Source: Bacteroidaceae bacterium (GTDB lineage: Bacteria; Bacteroidota; Bacteroidia; Bacteroidales; Bacteroidaceae). From it: 47,743 bases of DNA. The stretch lies in assembly GCA_017530735.1 (NCBI GenBank), contig JAFXMB010000047.1:1-47743 (forward strand), given 5' to 3'. The position numbers and the translations under genes were made by a program. Positions 35,595 through 47,743 of the stretch are shown here, piece by piece; position 1 is the first letter of the stretch, and each line of letters starts with the position of its first letter. A model generated the notes under the pieces. That model ran no database searches and was not told the DNA's origin. It saw only the letters and a list, made by a program, of their open reading frames with translations.

Positions 35595-35666
35595 GCCCTT
35601 GTAGTTCAATGGATAGAACGGAAGTTTCCTAAACTTTAAATTTGGGTTCGATTCCCAGCGAGGGTA
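35595..35666 (+). tRNA. tRNA-Arg (anticodon CCT)
   Basis: The full cloverleaf can be folded. Acceptor 35595-35601 pairs with 35659-35665 (two G-U pairs). The D stem is GTTC/GAAC. The anticodon stem is GAAGT/ACTTT, with loop TTCCTAA and anticodon CCT at 35628-35630. The variable loop is 4 bases. The T stem is TTGGG/CCCAG with loop TTCGATT. CCA is not encoded. It reads AGG codons. Confidence 0.93.
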
Positions 35667-35667
35667 C

Positions 35668-35700
35668 AAAAAATGGCGGTCTCGATGACCGCCATTTTTT
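35668..35700. terminator. Bidirectional terminator between tRNA-Arg and korB
   Basis: AAAAAATGGCGGTC and GACCGCCATTTTTT form a perfect 14-bp inverted repeat around a 5-base loop. It has a T-run on either strand, so it ends both the tRNA transcript and korAB. Confidence 0.92.
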
Positions 35701-35717
35701 ATTACGCTGGTGCGTAA

Positions 35718-36728
35718 CTATTTTACTTCCCAGATGTCGTTGGTTTCCAGGAGTTCTGCAAAGTTGTGATACTTCTTGGCAGCCTTTACCTCCTCGATTT
35801 GGGCGGTTACGGCATCGTCATAGGTGGGAGCCTCAACGTCGCGGATAACGCCCAGTGCTACGGGGAATCCGTCGCCGTCGCCCATCAGGGCAAGCTTGAG
35901 CTGCAGGGTGTTGTCCTGGCAGTGGGCATCGTGTACAAGGATATCCTTTAGGGTGATGCCGTTCTCACCAATCTTTACGACCTTGAGGCCGAATCCCTCC
36001 TGCATCAGTCCGAACTCGTTGTTCTCACCGAATACCAGTGGCTCACCGTGCTTTACGTAGATGGCGTTCTTGGCGCGACCCTCCTTATTATATACTGCAT
36101 CGTGTGTTCCGTTATTGAAGATGACGCAGTTCTGCAGGATCTCGCAGACCGATGCACCCTTGTGGTTGTAAGCGGCCTTGAGGATATCGACTGTTCCGGG
36201 AGCATCGGTGGCAACGGCGCGGGCAAAGAAGTGACCGCGTGCACCAAAGCAGAGCTCTGCGGGACGGAACGGATCCTCAACGGTGCCGTAGGGGCTTGAT
36301 TTGCTCACGAAACCGCGGGGTGAAGTAGGTGAGTACTGACCCTTGGTAAGACCGTAGATACGGTTGTTGAGCAGAATCATATTGAGGTTGATGTTACGGC
36401 GGTTGGCGTGAATGAAGTGGTTACCGCCGATAGCCAGACCGTCACCGTCACCTGAAATCTGCCATACGGTCAGGTCAGGATTGGCGACCTTGCAACCGGT
36501 AGCGATTGCAGCGGCACGTCCGTGGATGGTGTTCATGCCGTAGGTAGCCATGTAGTGAGGCAGACGGCTTGAGCAACCGATACCTGATATTACTGCGGTA
36601 TTGTATGGAGCGACTCCGATTTCGGCCATAGCCTTGTGCAGCGATGCCAGGAAGAAGTGGTCACCGCATCCGGGGCACCAACGGGGCTGTCCCTTCTTGA
36701 AATCTTGTGCTGTATATTCCATAGTCAT
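35718..36728 (-). CDS. korB: 2-oxoglutarate:ferredoxin oxidoreductase, beta subunit
   Basis: 336 residues with thiamine-diphosphate binding: PRWCPGCGDH, SGIGCSSRLPHYM, and QISGDGDGLAIGGNH with NLNMILLNNRIYGLTKGQ. With KorA it interconverts 2-oxoglutarate and succinyl-CoA with ferredoxin. It follows korA by six bases. It ends at a bidirectional terminator. Confidence 0.94.
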   Translation of the reverse strand: MTMEYTAQDFKKGQPRWCPGCGDHFFLASLHKAMAEIGVAPYNTAVISGIGCSSRLPHYMATYGMNTIHGRAAAIATGCKVANPDLTVWQISGDGDGLAIGGNHFIHANRRNINLNMILLNNRIYGLTKGQYSPTSPRGFVSKSSPYGTVEDPFRPAELCFGARGHFFARAVATDAPGTVDILKAAYNHKGASVCEILQNCVIFNNGTHDAVYNKEGRAKNAIYVKHGEPLVFGENNEFGLMQEGFGLKVVKIGENGITLKDILVHDAHCQDNTLQLKLALMGDGDGFPVALGVIRDVEAPTYDDAVTAQIEEVKAAKKYHNFAELLETNDIWEVK

Positions 36729-36734
36729 TCTGTT

Positions 36735-38570
36735 TTACTTGTTAAGGATTTCATTGAAGGCGTTAACCAACTCGTTTACAACGAACGGCTGACCCTTTAC
36801 CTGATTGAACTGATACGGTACAAATCCGTCAACCTTCATGCGCAGGAATGCTGCCAACTGACCCATGTTCTGCTCGGCTACAACCACCTTCTTGTACTTG
36901 GTGAGTACCTGAGCGGCGTTCTTGGGCAGCGGGTTGATGAACTTGAAGTGAGCGTGGGCAACCTTCTTGCCCTGAGCACGGAGCTCATCCATAGCGGCAC
37001 GCAGATGTCCGTATGTTCCGCCAAAACCTACAATCAGCAGGTCGGCATCATCGACATCACCAATCACTTCCAGATCAGGAACCTGGATGTTGTCAATCTT
37101 CTGCTTGCGCAGACGTGTCATCAGGTCGTGGTTTTCAGGATTGGTGCTGATGGCGCCGGTCTTGTTATCCTTCTCCAGACCGCCCAGGATATGTGTGAAT
37201 CCCTCACGACCGGGAACAGCCCAGTAACGGGTGCCGTTCTCAGCACGCATGTAAGGAGTCCATGTACCCTTGAGTTCCTCAGGAACATAAGGAGGATTGA
37301 TGGCGGGATAATCGGCCAGGTTGGGCAGTTTGAATGCGGCTGAACCGTTGGCTACGAATGCATCGGTCAGCAGTACAACCGGAGTCATGTGCTCCAAAGC
37401 CATCTTACTTGCCTGGTATGCTGCATCAAAGCAGTCAACAGGTGATGTGGCTGCAATCACAGGCATGGGGCTCTCACCGTTACGGCCAAACAGTACCTGC
37501 AGCAGGTCTGTCTGCTCTGACTTGGTGGGAAGTCCTGTGGCGGGACCGCCGCGCTGAACATCCAGAACAACAAGCGGAAGTTCCATGATGACAGCCAGGT
37601 TCATGGCCTCTGACTTAAGGCAGATACCGGGACCTGAAGTTGAAGTTACTGCCAAGGCACCTGCGAATGATGCACCTACGGCCGATGAGCAACCTGCAAT
37701 CTCATCCTCGCACTGAACGGTGGTAACACCCAGTGACTTGTGCTTGGAGAGCTCATGCAGAACATCGGTGGCAGGAGTGATAGGATATGAACCCAGGTAG
37801 AGCTTGAGGCCGGCCTTCTCGGCAGCGGCGATGAAACCGTATGCGGTAGCCTTGTTACCTGTGATATCCATGTAACGGCCGGGCTCCTTCTGCTTGGACT
37901 CAATGCGGTATACATTCATGGCACTGCTGTGAGTGTTGTGACCGTAGTCATAACCAGCCTGTATAACCTTGATGTTGGCCTCGGCCAGTTCAGGTTTCTT
38001 GGCGAACTTGTCACGCAGATAGTTGAATGCAATCTCCAGGTCACGGCTGAAGAGCCAGCATACAAGACCCAGGGCGAACATATTGCGGCACTTGAGAACA
38101 GCCTTGGCCTCCATACCGCTGTCTGCAAGAGCGTCCTTTACCATCTGGGTAAGAGGGCATGCTATTACGCGGTCGGGATCAACGCCCAGCTCTGCGAGCG
38201 GATCCTCTGTCTGGAAAGCGGCTTTCTCAAGGTCTGCCTTCTTGAAAGCGTCTGTATCAATGATAATGGTGGCGTCCTTCTTGGCATACTTGAGCTGTGT
38301 CTTGAGAGCGGCAGCATTCATTGCTACCAGAACATCACACTGATCGCCCGGGGTATAAACCTTTCCGGCGCCGATATGTACCTGGAACCCTGAAACGCCG
38401 GTAAGAGAGCCTTGCGGGGCGCGGATATCGGCAGGATAATCGGGGAAGGTACTGATGCTGTTTCCGACCGTAGCCGAAACAGTAGAGAAGATGTTGCCGG
38501 CCAACTGCATTCCGTCACCGGAGTCACCAGAGAAGCGGACAACAACCTGATCCAATTCTTTTACTGTCAT
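36735..38570 (-). CDS. korA: 2-oxoglutarate:ferredoxin oxidoreductase, alpha subunit (gamma-alpha fusion)
   Basis: 611 residues from the ATG at 38570 (MTVKELDQVVVRFSGDSGDG). A frame to 38606 begins with TTG right behind a promoter and is rejected. Residues ~1-190 are the gamma-type domain (GDSGDGMQLAGNIF). Residues ~200-611 are the alpha-type pyrimidine-binding part (YLGSYPITPATDVLHEL, TSTSGPGICLKSEAMNLA, and LDVQRGGPATGLPTKSEQ). It is the first gene of korAB. Confidence 0.95.
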   Translation of the reverse strand: MTVKELDQVVVRFSGDSGDGMQLAGNIFSTVSATVGNSISTFPDYPADIRAPQGSLTGVSGFQVHIGAGKVYTPGDQCDVLVAMNAAALKTQLKYAKKDATIIIDTDAFKKADLEKAAFQTEDPLAELGVDPDRVIACPLTQMVKDALADSGMEAKAVLKCRNMFALGLVCWLFSRDLEIAFNYLRDKFAKKPELAEANIKVIQAGYDYGHNTHSSAMNVYRIESKQKEPGRYMDITGNKATAYGFIAAAEKAGLKLYLGSYPITPATDVLHELSKHKSLGVTTVQCEDEIAGCSSAVGASFAGALAVTSTSGPGICLKSEAMNLAVIMELPLVVLDVQRGGPATGLPTKSEQTDLLQVLFGRNGESPMPVIAATSPVDCFDAAYQASKMALEHMTPVVLLTDAFVANGSAAFKLPNLADYPAINPPYVPEELKGTWTPYMRAENGTRYWAVPGREGFTHILGGLEKDNKTGAISTNPENHDLMTRLRKQKIDNIQVPDLEVIGDVDDADLLIVGFGGTYGHLRAAMDELRAQGKKVAHAHFKFINPLPKNAAQVLTKYKKVVVAEQNMGQLAAFLRMKVDGFVPYQFNQVKGQPFVVNELVNAFNEILNK

Positions 38571-38613
38571 AGCTTTTGTATAGTGATTTTTGATTATACA
38601 TTTCAAAACGGCG

Positions 38614-38621
38614 CAAAATTA
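38614..38621 (-). promoter_or_regulatory. Promoter -7 element of korAB
   Basis: Minus strand TAATTTTG, an exact TAnnTTTG, 44 bases before the ATG. No clear -33 box. A second TATATTTG lies about 95 bases further upstream, near 38713-38724. Confidence 0.55.
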
Positions 38622-38725
38622 CAAGAATATTCCGTTTATTATTCGTCTTTAAACCTATTTAGTATACAAAATGTATGATATTTTTAAATATGCCGCATAT
38701 ATGCAGTAAAATATACGGCAAATAT

Positions 38726-38760
38726 ACAAAAAGAAAGCCCGGCTGAAAAACCGGACTTTC
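38726..38760 (-). terminator. Intrinsic terminator after the TonB-C-domain gene
   Basis: Minus strand GAAAGTCCGG pairs with CCGGGCTTTC (one internal mismatch). The loop is TTTTTCAG, followed by TTTTTG. Confidence 0.8.
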
Positions 38761-38780
38761 ATACTGTATCAAAACGGTTG

Positions 38781-39977
38781 TCAGAATCCGAATCCGAAAC
38801 CGCCCATTCCGCCGCCTGATCCGTATGTGACGGTGGCAGAACTGTTGGCCTGAACGACTTTGCCGTCTTCAGTCTCGGCGGGTATCCAGTCAGGCATTAT
38901 CATTACCACGCGCATTGCATCCTGATTCATGAAGAAGACCTCGGCCTCCTGAGCAATCTGGGGATTGATGACTGCGCCATCGGTATCTATAGTGAAATTA
39001 ACCATCACACGTCCGTTGAGTTTCTGACTCTTCAGGTTTTCAGGATACAAGGTGTTGGAGCGGATGAACTGCTGCATAGCCTGACTGCCTCCCACAAACC
39101 TGGCCTGGGGTCTCTGTGGACCTTGGGGCTGAGCAGGCTGACCGCCGCGGCCTCCCGGACGTCCGCCCATAGGCATACCGCCGAATCCACCCATTCCACC
39201 GCTGTTTTGAGATTGCTCAATCTCCTCGGGGGTGGGCTGCGGATCAATTCTCACGGGAACACCCATGCTCAGGACAGCCTTGAGTGAATCAATGTACGGG
39301 GTGTAGTTGGGGAAATAGAGATTTGACTTAAGCAGGATGCGGTACCATTTCTTAGCATTGAGCAGTGCTGTGGTGTCATTCTCAAGACGCCATTTGCTCA
39401 GATTGGCGGTACCGAGCAGGGCCTGGGCATTCAGAACCTGATCATCCTTTGCGCTTACTTCTGTGACTTCAGGGTAAGTTTCAAGCATCTTTATGCTGCC
39501 GTCAATGTATGACGTCTCCTTCTTGTAAATACCGTAATCGTAGTAGTAACGGGAGAGCAGCAGGACTGAACGGTTATCAGCCGCGCGGACTGCCTTGCGG
39601 AGCCATTTTACACCCTGTGAGAAATAGGTGTTGTTGTTAGGATTCTTAGCCCAGAGACCATAGTACAGGTTACCCAGGTTGTACTGCGCGTCAACGTGGT
39701 TCTGATTGGCGGCATCCTCAAGAAGTATAAGACCCATGGTAATGTCGGGCTTTACATACTTGCCTGAAATGCACTCCAGACCCAGTGAGGTCTTTGCATC
39801 AAGTTCTCCCTTGATTACTCCTTTCTTGTAATTCTCAATCACCTGTTTCATTCCCGGATTGGTGATCTCAATCTTGTCCATCATAGCTTTGATGGAGTCA
39901 GTATTGGTTTGTGCCAGTGACGGCATAAAGAAAAGTACCGACAATAATACCGATAAAGTCCTTGTTCTCATTTGCAT
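38781..39977 (-). CDS. Secreted Sel1-repeat protein with C-terminal TonB domain
   Basis: 398 residues. Cleavable signal to about MPSLA, then mature Gln. Residues ~60-215 contain Sel1/TPR-like helices (GLILLEDAANQNHVDAQYNLGNLYYG, GVKWLRKAVRAADNRSVLLLSRYYYD). Residues 259-292 are Gly/Arg/Pro/Gln-rich (GGMGGFGGMPMGGRPGGRGG). Residues ~293-386 are a TonB C-terminal domain (YPENLKSQKLNGRVMVNFTIDTDGAV, AMRVVMIMPDWIPA). A Gly-Phe tail ends the protein. It lacks the N-terminal membrane anchor of true TonB. Function is unknown. Two ATG codons, at 39977 and 39971, are equally possible starts. Confidence 0.8.
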   Translation of the reverse strand: MQMRTRTLSVLLSVLFFMPSLAQTNTDSIKAMMDKIEITNPGMKQVIENYKKGVIKGELDAKTSLGLECISGKYVKPDITMGLILLEDAANQNHVDAQYNLGNLYYGLWAKNPNNNTYFSQGVKWLRKAVRAADNRSVLLLSRYYYDYGIYKKETSYIDGSIKMLETYPEVTEVSAKDDQVLNAQALLGTANLSKWRLENDTTALLNAKKWYRILLKSNLYFPNYTPYIDSLKAVLSMGVPVRIDPQPTPEEIEQSQNSGGMGGFGGMPMGGRPGGRGGQPAQPQGPQRPQARFVGGSQAMQQFIRSNTLYPENLKSQKLNGRVMVNFTIDTDGAVINPQIAQEAEVFFMNQDAMRVVMIMPDWIPAETEDGKVVQANSSATVTYGSGGGMGGFGFGF

Positions 39978-40042
39978 TAATGAATGGTTGTTACAAATAT
40001 CGTTATTTGGCCGATATGTAAAAAATATTTAACGCAAAAAAA

Positions 40043-40070
40043 ACCGGAGTCCGAGAAATCGGACTCCGGT
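40043..40070 (-). terminator. Intrinsic terminator after secDF
   Basis: ACCGGAGTCCGA and TCGGACTCCGGT form a perfect 12-bp stem with a GAAA/TTTC tetraloop. On the minus strand it is followed by a run of eight T. Confidence 0.92.
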
Positions 40071-40091
40071 TGCAGTATTAAAGATTTCCGT

Positions 40092-46441
<6,350 letters not shown>

Positions 46442-46442
46442 G

Positions 46443-47522
46443 TTACTGCAGTCTTAGCCGGCTTATTACGGGGTAGTGGTCACTGTCCTTCTGGGTGCGG
46501 TCTATCCATGTGTGCAGGGGGATGATGTTCCTGCTGCAGAATAAATGGTCTATGCGATAGTACAGCTTGTACTCGTGGTAGGTTATGCCCATTCCAACGC
46601 CGGATTTGGCGTATGCATCGGTCATGAAACGGTTGAAAACATGATGTGAGTATGAGAGCGGGGTGTCATTGAAGTCTCCGCAAACAATCGTATATTTTGC
46701 TGTCTCGTTCGTGGCGCGCTCTGCGATCATGCGGGCCTGTACAGCCCTCTGTGAAGTTGATTCAAGAAGGTTCTTGAGTACTTTCTTGGATGCCTTGTAG
46801 TGTGTGCTGTCGGTAGGGTTCTTTATGAATTTATGATATTCCGAAATCTCGGTGTCTTTCAGTTTGTTGGACTGAAGATGGCAGTTATATACGGCCAGAG
46901 TGTCACCGCCTACAAGGATTTTCAGATACAGACAGCCGTTTCCGGAGTTCTCAAAGTTTATGGTTTCACTGCCTGCAACAGGATACTTTGAAAAATAGGC
47001 CTCGCTCGAAGAGGCTGCTGACACTCCTACGTACGGGTAGATGGAAGTTACTTTCCTGTCACGTGATGCCTTGTTGATGATATCACGTGGTGCCTCCTGG
47101 ATGAATACCATATCGGCATCAAGATCCAGGATATAATTCAGTACCGGGTTGTTTAACGTCCAGTCCTTGTTGTCATCTATGCCAAATCCTTCAGTATTGT
47201 AGGATATTACGGTTAAATACGGTGCCTTTACATCATGTGACTTGAACAGATGAAGCGGGAAATACCGTAATGTGGGAATCAGGCAGATCAGTATGGTTGC
47301 CAGTGACACAAGCGCACCTTTTTTCCATGTAAGCAGCCACAGAATCAGAAATGCCAGATTCAGAGAGAAAAGGAAAGGAAATGCCAATCCGGAAAGAGAG
47401 GCAAAGGGCCACTTCCCTATTGGGGCTGCCATTGAACCGAAGCAACTGAATATAAGGAGCAGTGCAATCAGTAGATTGACAGCCAGAAGAGGATATGCCA
47501 ACAGTTTTCCTAAAAACTTCAT
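46443..47522 (-). CDS. Endonuclease/exonuclease/phosphatase-family membrane protein
   Basis: 359 residues. Residues ~8-95 contain three hydrophobic segments. Residues ~100-359 are an EEP domain with SYNTEGFGID, the metal-binding Glu in FIQEAPRD, YNCHLQS, the catalytic CGDFNDTPLSYSHH, RIDHLF and the final SDHYPVISRLRL. The substrate is unknown (phosphodiester or phospholipid head group are possible). It follows the rhomboid-like gene with an ATGA overlap, a pairing common in Bacteroides relatives. It ends one base from the GH2 stop. Confidence 0.88.
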   Translation of the reverse strand: MKFLGKLLAYPLLAVNLLIALLLIFSCFGSMAAPIGKWPFASLSGLAFPFLFSLNLAFLILWLLTWKKGALVSLATILICLIPTLRYFPLHLFKSHDVKAPYLTVISYNTEGFGIDDNKDWTLNNPVLNYILDLDADMVFIQEAPRDIINKASRDRKVTSIYPYVGVSAASSSEAYFSKYPVAGSETINFENSGNGCLYLKILVGGDTLAVYNCHLQSNKLKDTEISEYHKFIKNPTDSTHYKASKKVLKNLLESTSQRAVQARMIAERATNETAKYTIVCGDFNDTPLSYSHHVFNRFMTDAYAKSGVGMGITYHEYKLYYRIDHLFCSRNIIPLHTWIDRTQKDSDHYPVISRLRLQ

Positions 47523-47743
47523 TTTTTGCTGAAAAGTTTATCCAGCCAGACTGCAACTGCTGTAACAGGGGTGGTTATATCCTTTCCTTTGCGGAGCAGG
47601 TAATGGAATGCCCAACCTACAGCTGCGGCACCCAGGTGAACCAGATCTGTGGCGGGATTGACTTTTGGCAGCATTGCCACGTCAATGATGGCAATTGCAA
47701 TGACTATGTATTTTATCTTGACCGGGCCGATGAGCGGTATGGG
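47519..47743 (-). CDS. Rhomboid family protein (partial, C-terminal 74 residues)
   Basis: Cut by the right edge. The visible end includes two hydrophobic segments (KYIVIAIAIIDVAML and DLVHLGAAAVGWAFHYLL). The His in LVHLGAAAVG matches the last-helix HLGG position of rhomboid intramembrane serine proteases. The catalytic Ser part is outside the window, so activity cannot be judged. The ATGA overlap with the EEP gene indicates coupled translation. Confidence 0.75.
   Translation of the reverse strand, partial: PIPLIGPVKIKYIVIAIAIIDVAMLPKVNPATDLVHLGAAAVGWAFHYLLRKGKDITTPVTAVAVWLDKLFSKK

Noticed and set aside
36636..37343. 235-codon open frame on the plus strand
   Set aside because: Antisense to korA and the korA/korB junction. 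Both sense proteins are complete.
38607..38780. AT-rich intergenic stretch with CATATATG and GCCG/CGGC partial repeats, considered as a small RNA or origin-like element
   Set aside because: Apart from the korA promoter elements and the terminator at 38726-38760 there is no stable fold, no clear RNA family and no iteron repeat.

Overview
This window is a chromosomal segment of a Bacteroidales bacterium (phylum Bacteroidota), most likely from the Bacteroides/Prevotella side. The evidence is eleven exact TAnnTTTG promoter -7 elements in front of genes, several with a TTG-type -33 box 18-21 bases upstream. Gene content agrees: a SecD-SecF fusion, the DUF4254-GT9 pair, a SufE-like orphan, the nucleoside kinase with TGS domain, the rhomboid-EEP pair, ATP-type PEP carboxykinase, and many lipoproteins or secreted proteins whose mature N-terminus is Gln. 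I see no phage, IS element, CRISPR array or integrase. No intergenic stretch exceeds 300 bases. The ends cut two genes (iorA on the left, a rhomboid-like gene on the right).

Left part (1-11.9 kb, all minus strand): one long co-oriented run reading leftward, nucleoside kinase, rpoN, purE, ispG, cysS, secreted glutaminyl cyclase, sufE-like. It is followed by an internally promoted aryl-acid block: phenylacetate-CoA ligase, ACT protein, Na+/solute symporter, indolepyruvate oxidoreductase alpha subunit. 12-15.2 kb (plus): an FKBP-type isomerase lipoprotein with its own terminator, then an AsnC regulator translationally coupled to an amidotransferase/dipeptidase fusion. 15.2-18.9 kb (minus): acpP, fabF and a large lipoprotein. 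19-20.7 kb (plus): DUF4254 and GT9, envelope glycan genes. 20.7-25.8 kb (minus): pckA, then a small Gly-rich periplasmic protein, dapB, lepB and wbqC.

26-35.5 kb is the accessory part. It holds a solo CE1-type esterase, a tandem CE1-type esterase, upp, a GH3 glucosidase and a GH127 beta-L-arabinofuranosidase fused to an esterase. No SusC/SusD, sensor or sigma/anti-sigma genes accompany them. They look like side-chain removal and final hydrolysis of decorated plant polysaccharide such as arabinoxylan or arabinan (inference). A tRNA-Arg(CCT) follows. 35.7-43.1 kb (minus): korA-korB, a secreted TonB-C-domain protein and secDF. 43.2-47.7 kb: a GH2 beta-galactosidase (plus) divergent from secDF, then an EEP-family membrane protein and the end of a rhomboid-like gene (minus).

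Most of the window is conserved housekeeping sequence, and I did not find a clearly new defence or mobile system. The items most worth a second look are: Gly-rich RGG/FGGM tracts in four unrelated exported proteins; the C26-M19 fusion coupled to an AsnC regulator; the GH127-esterase fusion; an IspG with a strongly reduced middle insert; a hairpin at the extreme 5' end of the pckA message; and the compact secDF/beta-galactosidase divergent promoter with a 20-bp imperfect palindrome and a nearly leaderless message.
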